The position numbers and the translations under genes were made by a program. A model generated the notes under the pieces. It ran no database searches and had not been told where the DNA came from. It was given only the letters and a program-made list of their open reading frames with translations. A DNA stretch of 52,712 nt from NCBI GenBank assembly GCA_030427585.1, contig JAUIBW010000039.1, positions 1 through 52,712 on the forward strand, written 5' to 3'. This DNA comes from Bacteroidia bacterium. GTDB taxonomy: Bacteria > Bacteroidota > Bacteroidia > Flavobacteriales > Flavobacteriaceae. This document shows, in pieces, positions 15,363 through 23,105 of the stretch. Each line of letters starts with the position of its first letter. Positions within the stretch are counted from its first letter, which is position 1.

Positions 15363-17312
15363 ATGAAACAGATACTAACTTTTCTTGTATTGCTAATTGG
15401 ACTTTCGGTACAGGCACAACAAGGTGAACTTCTGGAACCCGCACAATGGACATCAGAGGCCGTAAAAATCAATGATACTGAATATGATATTGTCATTAAC
15501 GGTACCATCGAAAACGAATGGCATGTTTTTTCTCAATTTACTCATGAAGATGGATCATTACCATCTGTTTTGACCTTTGAAAATTCAGGAAATACATTCA
15601 AACTTGTAGGTAAAGCAAAAGAAAGCAAAACTATAAAAGCGTATAATGATATTTTTGAGGTTGAAGAAACTTATTTCCTTGGTAAGGCACAGTTTACACA
15701 ACGTATTAAAATTTTAACAGATAATCTTCGTCAAATAAATATCAATCTAAAGTATCAGGTTTGTAAAGAAGTATGTATCAACAAAGAGGAGAACTTTGTT
15801 GTTGTATTAGATGGCGGGGTTGCCCAGTTAGAGGAGGCTGTGGTTGACGACCGCAGCAAAGAATTAAACAAAAAATTGGTTTTAGATCTTAAAAATAAAG
15901 ATCGATTGAATGATGGTTCCGAAACTGTTAGTTCTGATAGTAACCTATGGAAAATTTTTATTTTAGGTTTTCTTGGAGGCCTTGTTGCACTATTAACACC
16001 TTGTGTATTTCCTATGATTCCGTTAACGGTATCTTTTTTTACAAAACAATCAGGTACAAAATCCAAAGGAATCACAAATGCAATACTTTACGGAGTATTT
16101 ATTATAGTAATCTACGTTGTTTTAAGCATACCTTTTCATTTTTTGGATTCTGTAGATCCGGAAATTCTGAATACAATCTCTACGAACGTTTGGTTAAATG
16201 TAATTTTCTTTGTCATTTTTATCTTCTTTGCATTTTCATTTTTCGGTTATTATGAGTTGACCTTACCAAGTTCGTGGTCTAATAAAATGGATGCTGCATC
16301 AAGTATAGGTGGAATTATTGGAATCTTCTTTATGGCGGTAACCCTTGCCTTAGTATCTTTTTCCTGTACTGGCCCTATTTTAGGTTCATTATTAGCGGGT
16401 TCTCTTACAAGCGATGGGGGTGCCTTTCAACTTACAGCAGGAATGACAGGATTTGGTGCTGCTTTAGCCCTGCCATTTGCATTGTTTGCGTTATTCCCTA
16501 ATTTATTAAACTCGCTACCAAAATCGGGTGGCTGGTTAACTACCGTAAAAGTGCTATTAGGGTTTGTAGAATTGGCTTTAGCCTTCAAATTTTTATCCAA
16601 TGCAGATTTAGTAGCGCACTGGGGAATTCTAAAACGAGAAATATTCATAGGTATTTGGATGCTTATCTTTCTGTTGATGGCATTGTATTTTTTCGGGATA
16701 ATTCGTTTTCCTCACGATGGAAAGAAAAAGTGGAGCTTCCCTAAAGCTTCTTTTGCTATTTTAATTGTAGCCTTTGTTATTTATTTAGGTACAGGACTCA
16801 AAAAAAATGCACATCTGAAACTTCTGGCTGGATTTCCACCGCCTACATTTTATAGTGTATATGAACAGGACACAGATTGTCCTTTGGGATTAGACTGTTT
16901 CAAAAATTTTGATGAAGGGCTGGCTTTTGCGAAAGCTAAAAACAAACCTATTCTACTGGATTTTACCGGATGGGCTTGCGTAAACTGTAGGAAAATGGAG
17001 GAAAATGTATGGAGCGATCCTAAAGTATACAATGTTTTAAAAGAAAATTATGTCCTTATTTCCCTTTATGTAGATGATCGAAAAGAGTTACCCAAAGAAG
17101 AACAGTTTAATATTAAGCTCAACAAAAACCATTTAAAATCTATTGTAACTGTAGGCGATAAATGGTCTACATTTCAATACTTAAATTTTGAAACGGCGTC
17201 CCAACCTTATTACGTTCTTTTATCTAATAATCTAGAAATTCTTGATAAAGCTAAGCAGTATGTCGGTGTTGATGAGTATTATAATTGGTTGAAATTGAAT
17301 GGTAAAGAATAA
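15363..17312 (+). CDS. dsbD: Thiol:disulfide interchange protein DsbD
   Basis: 649 residues. DsbD moves electrons from cytoplasmic thioredoxin to periplasmic thiol proteins. The order is signal peptide (to AQAQ), DsbD alpha-like immunoglobulin domain (about 20-170, with CKEVCINKEENF), an eight-helix membrane domain (about 195-480) with Cys214 in LTPCVFPMIPLT and Cys335 in SFSCTGPILGSLLAG, and a C-terminal thioredoxin domain with WACVNC. All six redox cysteines are in place. It is 150 bases behind the DUF3570 gene on the same strand and is the obvious reductant for the thioredoxin encoded at 12249. Whether it shares the FNR-box promoter is not clear. Confidence 0.93.
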   Translation: MKQILTFLVLLIGLSVQAQQGELLEPAQWTSEAVKINDTEYDIVINGTIENEWHVFSQFTHEDGSLPSVLTFENSGNTFKLVGKAKESKTIKAYNDIFEVEETYFLGKAQFTQRIKILTDNLRQININLKYQVCKEVCINKEENFVVVLDGGVAQLEEAVVDDRSKELNKKLVLDLKNKDRLNDGSETVSSDSNLWKIFILGFLGGLVALLTPCVFPMIPLTVSFFTKQSGTKSKGITNAILYGVFIIVIYVVLSIPFHFLDSVDPEILNTISTNVWLNVIFFVIFIFFAFSFFGYYELTLPSSWSNKMDAASSIGGIIGIFFMAVTLALVSFSCTGPILGSLLAGSLTSDGGAFQLTAGMTGFGAALALPFALFALFPNLLNSLPKSGGWLTTVKVLLGFVELALAFKFLSNADLVAHWGILKREIFIGIWMLIFLLMALYFFGIIRFPHDGKKKWSFPKASFAILIVAFVIYLGTGLKKNAHLKLLAGFPPPTFYSVYEQDTDCPLGLDCFKNFDEGLAFAKAKNKPILLDFTGWACVNCRKMEENVWSDPKVYNVLKENYVLISLYVDDRKELPKEEQFNIKLNKNHLKSIVTVGDKWSTFQYLNFETASQPYYVLLSNNLEILDKAKQYVGVDEYYNWLKLNGKE

Positions 17313-17586
17313 TTTTTTTGAATAGTAGTAATCAGTAAATAGTTTAATTCTTTAAGTTGAAGAAATGTAAAAACCCAAAAATTAGCAATTATGTTCTTAA
17401 TTATAATGTAGGCAAGAATATATAAATTGGTCAATTGTTTGTTTTTAAGTACTTCCTACTATAGAATAATTAACATTTAAAAATAGCTTTCACCAAAGTT
17501 TTTTGAGCTAATATTTTATGTAATTGAGTTCCTGTCAATATTAGCCTTTTGATAAATTTGAATGTATTAATTAAAAGAACAGATTT

Positions 17587-18120
17587 ATGAAGGTTTTAAA
17601 AACAATTGTAGCAATTTGCCTATTGTTTATAACAGTTGGAGCAACTGCACAAAATAAAAAAGACAAAGAAATAATAGCAGATGCTGAAAAAGCAAAAACA
17701 ACTCTTTTGGCCAAAGATAAAGGGCTTGATAAATTTTTTGAAAATGCCTCAGGGTATGCCATCTTCCCAAATGTTGGAAAAGGCGGATTAATTATTGGCG
17801 GGGCAAGTGGTAATGGTGTTGTATATGAAAATGGAACTGCTATTGGAATGGCAAGTTTAAAAAAAGTAAATATTGGACTTCAAGCTGGAGGACAAGCGGT
17901 TATAGAAGTTATTTTTTTTGAAACGGATGCTACTTTGGCTGAATTTAAAAAGGGCAATTATGAACTTTCTGCTGAAGCTTCAGCAGTTATAGCTGATAAA
18001 GGTAAATCTAAAAATGCTAATTACAATGATGGTGTTATCGTATTTGCCCTACCAAAATCGGGTTTAATGGTAGATGCTTCAATAGGTGGTCAAAAATTTG
18101 AATATGATTCTTTTAAATAG
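17587..18120 (+). CDS. SYLF-domain (Ysc84-like) lipid-binding protein
   Basis: 177 residues with a signal peptide ending GATAQ. The SYLF family marks are FFENASGYAIFPNVGKGGLIIGGASGNGVVYENG, IGLQAGGQAVIEVIFFE and a C-terminal KSGLMVDASIGGQKFEYD. Bacterial SYLF proteins are exported and thought to bind lipid; several are induced by stress. It is followed by a hairpin terminator at 18141. A TAAATTTG element at 17553-17560 fits the Bacteroidota -7 consensus, but no well-spaced -33 TTG was seen. Confidence 0.9.
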   Translation: MKVLKTIVAICLLFITVGATAQNKKDKEIIADAEKAKTTLLAKDKGLDKFFENASGYAIFPNVGKGGLIIGGASGNGVVYENGTAIGMASLKKVNIGLQAGGQAVIEVIFFETDATLAEFKKGNYELSAEASAVIADKGKSKNANYNDGVIVFALPKSGLMVDASIGGQKFEYDSFK

Positions 18121-18140
18121 TATCATAACTTAGAATTTTT

Positions 18141-18170
18141 AAAGGGTTGGCAATAGGTCAACCTTTTTTT
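18141..18170 (+). terminator. Rho-independent terminator behind the SYLF gene
   Basis: A nine-pair stem (AAAGGGTTG with CAACCTTTT, one G-T pair) and a nine-base loop, followed by a T-run at 18163-18170. It lies 20 bases after the SYLF stop codon. Confidence 0.8.
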
Positions 18171-18243
18171 ATTTAAAAGTTTTTACGCTAATTTAATTAG
18201 TATTTAAGTCAACCTGTAGTATTTCAAAATTATAATTTTAACT

Positions 18244-18572
18244 ATGGAATCCAAAGAATTTGACGTATTTGTAATAGGCAGTGGTGTTTCTAGGAGGTTA
18301 TGTCGCTAAAGCATGTGCTAAAGCAGGTTTAAAAGTGGGTATAGCAGATCATCGAGAACGTGCAGACACCTGTGTCAATAGAGGTTACGATCTAAAAAAA
18401 TAGTATTAAGTCCAACGGAAGTTTTTGAAATGTTCAAAAATTTATTAGAAAAGGTATTTCATTTTTACCTAAATTAAATTGGAAGAAAAACCAAAAATTA
18501 ACGGATGAGACTGTAAAAAGTATAATTTTTATTTATCCTTCTCGGGGCAATGATATTAAAAGTATGTTATAA
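18244..18572 (+). pseudogene. Decayed FAD/NAD(P)-dependent disulfide oxidoreductase
   Basis: The start MESKEFDVFVIGSGVS is the dinucleotide-binding beta-alpha-beta fold of a lipoamide dehydrogenase or glutathione reductase relative. One extra base near 18290-18296 shifts the frame; in the new frame YVAKACAKAGLKVGIADH continues. The active-site motif reads DTCVNRGYDLKK where the family has GTC-NRGC-PKK, so the second redox Cys is Tyr. A stop follows; a further shift gives IVLSPTEVFEMFKNLLEK, then LNWKKNQKLTDETVKS runs straight into a short end (YPSRGNDIKSML) that looks like the family C-terminus. About 350 residues in between are missing. Only a relic remains, directly ahead of the YihY gene. 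Confidence 0.8.
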
Positions 18573-18575
18573 TTT

Positions 18576-19481
18576 ATGAGCTCTCAAACATATTCTGAAA
18601 CTTTCAAAATCAAACATTTACCATCTTTAATTGTTAGTACTTATAAGGCTTGGGATGCAGATAACCCGTTTAGACTTAGTGCAGTAGTAGCTTATTATGC
18701 GGTGCTTTCATTACCAGGGCTTTTGGTCATCATTATTAATTTAGTAGGTTCGGTTTGGGGTGTCGAAATTGTTCAAGGCCAGTTAACCGACGAAATTTCA
18801 AGGGCTTTAGGAAGCGATGCGGCAACCTCTATTAAAAACATGATGGTAGAAACTCAAAATGAAGAAAAAAGTACCATGGCAACTGTACTTGGTATGGGCA
18901 CTTTAATATTTGGTGCTACGGGTGTTTTTTATCATCTGCAACAATCTTTAAATCAAATTTGGAACATCAAGCCTAAGCATAAATTTAACAGTATTATAAA
19001 AATGTTATTGGATCGAACCAGAAGTTTTGCCTTTATTTTAGTTATTGGCTTTTTATTATTAGTTAGTTTTTTAATTACTACAGCTATCTCATCATTAAAC
19101 AACTATATACGAAGTATACTACCCGACATTATAGTTTATATAGCTTTTACTTTAGATATTTTGGTTTCAATAGGAATAATAACTGTATTATTTGCGCTTA
19201 TATTTAGGTATCTCCCAGATGCTAAAATTAGATGGAAAACTGTTTGGATTGGTGCCTTGATTACTTCTGTTCTGTTTGTTTTAGGCAAATTTCTTTTAGG
19301 GCTTTATTTTGGCGAAGCAAATCCAGGATCAACTTATGGCGCAGCAGGAACAATTATTTTAATTTTACTTTGGGTGTCCTATTCTTGTTTAATTTTGTTT
19401 TTTGGTGCTGAATTTACCTATGTATATGCAAAACGTTATGGACTGGGAATTCAATCGAATTCGAAAACAATTGCGCAATAA
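18576..19481 (+). CDS. YihY/BrkB-family membrane protein
   Basis: 301 residues with six predicted membrane segments (for example SAVVAYYAVLSLPGLLVIIINLVG, SFAFILVIGFLLLVSFLITT and AAGTIILILLWVSYSCLILFFGAEFTYVYA). Family marks are DNPFRLSAVVAYYAVLSLP near the start, FHLQQSLNQIWNI-like YHLQQSLNQIWNIKPK, and the YGAAG-ILLWVYYS-type end. The function of YihY/BrkB proteins is unsettled (transport has been proposed). The start lies four bases after the relic of a flavin oxidoreductase. Confidence 0.9.
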   Translation: MSSQTYSETFKIKHLPSLIVSTYKAWDADNPFRLSAVVAYYAVLSLPGLLVIIINLVGSVWGVEIVQGQLTDEISRALGSDAATSIKNMMVETQNEEKSTMATVLGMGTLIFGATGVFYHLQQSLNQIWNIKPKHKFNSIIKMLLDRTRSFAFILVIGFLLLVSFLITTAISSLNNYIRSILPDIIVYIAFTLDILVSIGIITVLFALIFRYLPDAKIRWKTVWIGALITSVLFVLGKFLLGLYFGEANPGSTYGAAGTIILILLWVSYSCLILFFGAEFTYVYAKRYGLGIQSNSKTIAQ

Positions 19482-19593
19482 ATACCTATAAAAAATATAG
19501 TGTTAGTATCATAATTCTTCAGAATGGATAGTTTTTATATGTTAGGTTTCTTCTTTATTGACTATTTCAGATTTTTTCTTAAAGTTCATATTT

Positions 19594-19629
19594 AAAAAAC
19601 GCTTCTAATTATAATTGGAAGCGTTTTTT
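19594..19629. terminator. Bidirectional terminator between the YihY and CsbD genes
   Basis: The arms AAAAAACGCTTC and GAAGCGTTTTTT pair perfectly, with an A-run on one side and a T-run on the other, so it can end transcription from both convergent genes. Confidence 0.9.
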
Positions 19630-19657
19630 AAATATTAGTCACTAATTAAATTAAGAT

Positions 19658-19843
19658 TTACCACTCAGAAATCTCTTTTTCTAATTCTTCTCTTTTCTTT
19701 CCTGTTTTTTCTTGAAGTTTACCTAGCATCTCGTCAAATTTCCCTTCAGAATAGGTCACATCATTATCGGTAATATTTCCATACTTTTGTTTGAACTTAC
19801 CTTTTATCTGTTTCCATTTACCTTCTAATTGATCTTTATTCAT
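19658..19843 (-). CDS. CsbD-family stress protein
   Basis: 61 residues, hydrophilic. The CsbD pattern is clear: MNKDQLEGKWKQIKGKFKQKYG, followed by DVTYSEGKFDEMLGKLQEKTGKKREE. CsbD genes belong to general stress regulons (sigma B in Bacillus); the biochemical role is unknown. It is a single-gene unit facing the YihY gene, with a shared terminator between them. Confidence 0.93.
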   Translation of the reverse strand: MNKDQLEGKWKQIKGKFKQKYGNITDNDVTYSEGKFDEMLGKLQEKTGKKREELEKEISEW

Positions 19844-20037
19844 AATTTCTATGATTTTAAATTTATGGTACTAAATTATTTTAATAATCATAAAGGCATT
19901 AACTCAAAAAAGAAAAATATTGATACAATAAAAAACCAATTATATACTGGTAATTAAGTTAATAAATTTTGCTAATAGGTTAAGATAATAAGCTATTTAT
20001 ACAAATATTTGTTGATGCAATAAAATTATGGATCAAT

Positions 20038-20277
20038 ATGGACGTTCCAAGTATAAAAAACGAAGATCAATATAAAGCCCTTCGTAATAAAGGATATAGT
20101 AAAGAAAAAGCTGCTAAAATAGCAAATACACCAGATGCGGGTAAAAAGGGAGGTAAAGCAAAACCCTATGAAGAATGGACTAAAGTCAAATTGTACCAAC
20201 AGGCTAAAAAGGTTGGTATTGATGGACGCTCTAATATGAACAAATCAGAACTTATCTATGCATTAAGGAATAACTAG
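20038..20277 (+). CDS. Small Rho-N/SAP-like stress protein (DUF7218-type)
   Basis: 79 residues. The first half carries the words ALRNKGYSKEKAAKIANT, common to a family of small stress proteins (DUF7218 type); the second half (KVKLYQQAKKVGIDGRSNMNKSELIYALRNN) has the form of a Rho N-terminal/SAP-like helix pair, which often binds nucleic acid. No signal peptide. The AI-2E-type transporter gene starts 35 bases downstream on the same strand. Function is inferred only in general terms. Confidence 0.8.
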   Translation: MDVPSIKNEDQYKALRNKGYSKEKAAKIANTPDAGKKGGKAKPYEEWTKVKLYQQAKKVGIDGRSNMNKSELIYALRNN

Positions 20278-20312
20278 ATAAAAAAACAACTACAACTACC
20301 TTCCTATTTTAC

Positions 20313-21335
20313 ATGAAAGCTATTGATGCCAAAATAATACGCCAAATTTTTATTCTTCTTTTAATACTGCTTATCGGTGGATTGATATTTAAAGAAATGG
20401 CTCCCTACCTATCAGGAATCTTAGGGGCTGTAATACTTTACGTATTACTAAAAAAGACAATGGTTAAGTTAGTAAAAAAGGGTTGGCACCCTAATTTAGC
20501 CTCAGGTGTATTAATGTCACTATCTTTTTTTGTTATTTTACTTCCTATAGTTGGTATCATTTTAATGCTAGGTAATAAAGTTGAAGCTGCTGTATCCAAA
20601 TCAGAAAAAATTATTAAAATTATAGAGAAAAAGCTACAAGATTTTGAATTCCGCTTTGGGTATGATGTAACATCTCAATTTGATGGTGCAGCAATTTCTG
20701 GTTGGGTCTCTGAAAATTTGCAAGGACTGGCAGGAGGTACGTTCACAACCGTTATAGCCATAGCAATCATGTATTTTCTGTTATATTATATGTTAACCAA
20801 TCGTAAACAATTACGAGAGTCCCTATTCGAATATATCCCTATTAGCGAATCCAGTTTAAAAATTATAGGCAGCGAAACCCGTGCAATGGTTCGTGCCAAT
20901 GCATTTGGTATTCCATTGGTTGCTATTGCTCAAGGAGTAGTTGCTTTTATTGGTTTTTTAATATTTGGCGTCGAAAATCCTTTTTTCTGGTCGGGTATTG
21001 TAACATTTGGTTCCATGATTCCTTTTGTAGGGAGTTTATTGGGTACTATCCCTGTTTTTATATTAATGCTATCCAACGGAGATACGTTTCAAGCTTATGG
21101 TATTTTACTCTACGGAATTATTATTGTAGGCTCGACCGATAATTTAATACGCTTATTTGTACTTCAAAGACTGGATAATGTACATCCGCTAATTACACTT
21201 CTTGGTGTTATTGTAGGACTGCCTTTGTTTGGTTTTGTAGGGCTAATTTTTGGACCGTTACTCATCAGTTTATTCTTAATTATAGTACGTATTTATAAAA
21301 AAGAATACGGTAAAGGAACGGAAGAAAAGCTTTAA
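20313..21335 (+). CDS. AI-2E-family transporter (UPF0118)
   Basis: 340 residues with about eight membrane segments. The family order is visible: an N-terminal pair of helices (IFILLLILLIGGLIF and LSGILGAVILYVLL), a cytosolic or amphipathic part (about 85-130), then the conserved C-terminal block with GIPLVAIAQGVVAFIGFLIFGVENPFFWSGIVTFGSMIPFVGSLLG and DNLIRLFVLQ. Members have been linked to autoinducer-2 export and to Na+/H+ antiport; the substrate here is not known. It is probably co-transcribed with the gene at 20038. Confidence 0.9.
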   Translation: MKAIDAKIIRQIFILLLILLIGGLIFKEMAPYLSGILGAVILYVLLKKTMVKLVKKGWHPNLASGVLMSLSFFVILLPIVGIILMLGNKVEAAVSKSEKIIKIIEKKLQDFEFRFGYDVTSQFDGAAISGWVSENLQGLAGGTFTTVIAIAIMYFLLYYMLTNRKQLRESLFEYIPISESSLKIIGSETRAMVRANAFGIPLVAIAQGVVAFIGFLIFGVENPFFWSGIVTFGSMIPFVGSLLGTIPVFILMLSNGDTFQAYGILLYGIIIVGSTDNLIRLFVLQRLDNVHPLITLLGVIVGLPLFGFVGLIFGPLLISLFLIIVRIYKKEYGKGTEEKL

Positions 21336-21577
21336 AAACAGTATGCTTAACTAAGCTCCTACTTTTTTGAATCAAGATTTTTACGAATAAAGTCAACTCT
21401 AGCAACTATAAATCAATAATTTAGTTCAATACGAAATTGCTTATAGAACTCATCTTGAGTAGTGGTTTTAAGCCGAAAAGTTTGGCTTTAGTGCCATAAT
21501 GGAGAAATATATTTTTTGTCATAAGATGAAAAATTGAGGGGTTATCAAATTTATTAGTAATCAAAAAGAACAAAACT

Positions 21578-21919
21578 ATGGAAAGCGAATTAGCAAAAAA
21601 CGAAAAAGATTATATAAGAATTTATGAGGAAAAAGGGTATAATTCCAGCTTTCATTTTAAAGATGAAAAACTTATAAATAACACATCGAAAAAAGCATAT
21701 AAACCAAAAGATATTAATGTGGTCGCAGAGCATCGTTTTGAAGGCATGAGTAATCCATCTGATATGTCCATTCTTTATGTAATTGAAACCAATAAAAATG
21801 AAAAAGGCACTTTTTTACTGGCGTATGGCCCAAGTGCCGATTTAGATACGGCAGAATTCTTTAAGAACATCCCTAAATCAAATATGTCAAACGATAAAAA
21901 TATCAATCAAAATAATTAA
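21578..21919 (+). CDS. Small conserved protein often misnamed phosphoribosylpyrophosphate synthetase
   Basis: 113 residues, cytoplasmic. It matches a small family I know from Bacteroidota: an EEKGYNSSFHFKDEKL start, PKDINVVAEHRFEGMSNPSDMSILYVIET in the middle and LLAYGPSADLDTAEFFK. Databases sometimes call it phosphoribosylpyrophosphate synthetase, but no PRPP-synthetase motif (such as the pyrophosphate loop) is visible, so that name should not be used. Function unknown. A strong terminator follows at 21961. Confidence 0.75.
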   Translation: MESELAKNEKDYIRIYEEKGYNSSFHFKDEKLINNTSKKAYKPKDINVVAEHRFEGMSNPSDMSILYVIETNKNEKGTFLLAYGPSADLDTAEFFKNIPKSNMSNDKNINQNN

Positions 21920-21960
21920 AAACTAATTAGTCTATAAGGTATTATTATATAATTCCAATT

Positions 21961-21999
21961 CACCTTACTTTCTGTTAAATAAAAAGTAAGGTGTTTTTT
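21961..21999 (+). terminator. Rho-independent terminator
   Basis: The arms CACCTTACTTT and AAAGTAAGGTG pair perfectly over 11 bases, followed by six T residues. It ends the transcript of the gene at 21578 and separates it from the AraC operon. Confidence 0.92.
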
Positions 22000-22082
22000 A
22001 TTTCGAATGAAAACAAAAAGCATTACTTTTATAAAATATACTGCCTATCTTTATTAGATACTAAAAAAAGCCTTAATTCATA

Positions 22083-22652
22083 ATGACACTTTTTATAAAA
22101 TATGATTTTAATACAATGTGCAAGGCTTTTTTAAAAGAACATCTTGACACTTTAGATGTTTCATATAGAATAAACAGTATTAACGAAATAAGCATAGACG
22201 GAAATTTATCAGAGGACAAACAAAAATTCTTAACAGATGTACTGAAAAGGTACGGAATAGAAATTGTAACAAACCAAAAATTAACCTTAGTAGAGCGCAT
22301 TAAAAATGCTGTTGAAGAGGTGCTGAAAGATAAAAACAAGACATCTTTAAGGCTCTCGACTTATTTATCGGATACCTTGCATTATTCTTATACACACCTA
22401 TCCACTGTTTTTTCGGAAACAACATATACATCTATTGAGAATTACGCCATTCTCAGAAAAGTAGATTTAGTAAAAGAATATCTTTGTAATACAAATTTAA
22501 CTTTAACAGAAATTGCATTCCAATTAAATTATAGTAGTGTGGCTCATTTATCTGGGCAATTTAAAAAAATGACAGGGCTTACACCAAGTAGCTTTCAGCG
22601 TATTATGAAAAAGAAAAAAATTACAACCCTAACACCAACCACAGTACTTTAA
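22083..22652 (+). CDS. AraC-type regulator with an HMA-like N-terminal fold
   Basis: 189 residues. Residues 1-63 follow the beta-alpha-beta-beta-alpha-beta order of a heavy-metal-associated (HMA) domain (MTLFIKYDFNTMCKAFLKEH, then YRINSINEISIDG), but the CxxC metal site is absent: only one Cys (Cys13) remains. The C-terminal half is an AraC DNA-binding domain (LRLSTYLSDTLHYSYTHLSTVFSE, then LTEIAFQLNYSSVAHLSGQFKKMTGLTPSSFQ). It starts an operon with a REC protein (next codon after its stop) and a PAS kinase, so it may be an output of that signalling pair. Ligand and targets are unknown. Confidence 0.85.
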   Translation: MTLFIKYDFNTMCKAFLKEHLDTLDVSYRINSINEISIDGNLSEDKQKFLTDVLKRYGIEIVTNQKLTLVERIKNAVEEVLKDKNKTSLRLSTYLSDTLHYSYTHLSTVFSETTYTSIENYAILRKVDLVKEYLCNTNLTLTEIAFQLNYSSVAHLSGQFKKMTGLTPSSFQRIMKKKKITTLTPTTVL

Positions 22653-23099
22653 ATGAATGATATCCCATTAAAAATTGTTTTGGCCGATGATGACGAAGAT
22701 GATAGAATGCTATTCAGCGAAGCCATAGAAGAGATTAATATCCGTACAAAACTATTGCTTTTTAACCATGGACAAGAGCTTATGGACTATTTGACACTGC
22801 CCAATGTGGTGTTACCAAATCTTATATTTTTAGACCTTAATATGCCCTTTAAAAATGGGATGCAATGTTTAATAGAAATACGAAGTAACTCTAGGTTAAA
22901 AGATTTATGCGTAGCTATATATTCCACTTCATCATCAGAAAAAGATATTGAGGAAACCTTTTTAAATGGGGCAAACATTTATGTAAATAAACCCACTGAC
23001 TATAGTAAATTGCGACAATCGATAGAGAAAGTATTACAACTTAATTGGCAATACCACACCTCCAATTTAAACAAAGATACTTTTTTGTTCTGTATTTAA
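22653..23099 (+). CDS. REC-only response regulator
   Basis: 148 residues consisting of one receiver domain: acidic pocket ADDDED (11-16), phospho-acceptor Asp61 in IFLDLNMPFKNG, switch Ser in YSTSSSE and Lys in NKPTDYSKL. There is no output domain, so it must act through a partner, as in Rcp1-like phytochrome response regulators. It begins directly after the AraC stop codon and ends 6 bases before the kinase gene, which would be its phosphodonor. Confidence 0.92.
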   Translation: MNDIPLKIVLADDDEDDRMLFSEAIEEINIRTKLLLFNHGQELMDYLTLPNVVLPNLIFLDLNMPFKNGMQCLIEIRSNSRLKDLCVAIYSTSSSEKDIEETFLNGANIYVNKPTDYSKLRQSIEKVLQLNWQYHTSNLNKDTFLFCI

Positions 23100-23105
23100 T
23101 TTTGT

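Noticed and set aside
21480..21505. Hairpin AAGCC / GGCTT ahead of the gene at 21578
   Set aside because: Five-base stem only, no T-run and no known riboswitch feature.
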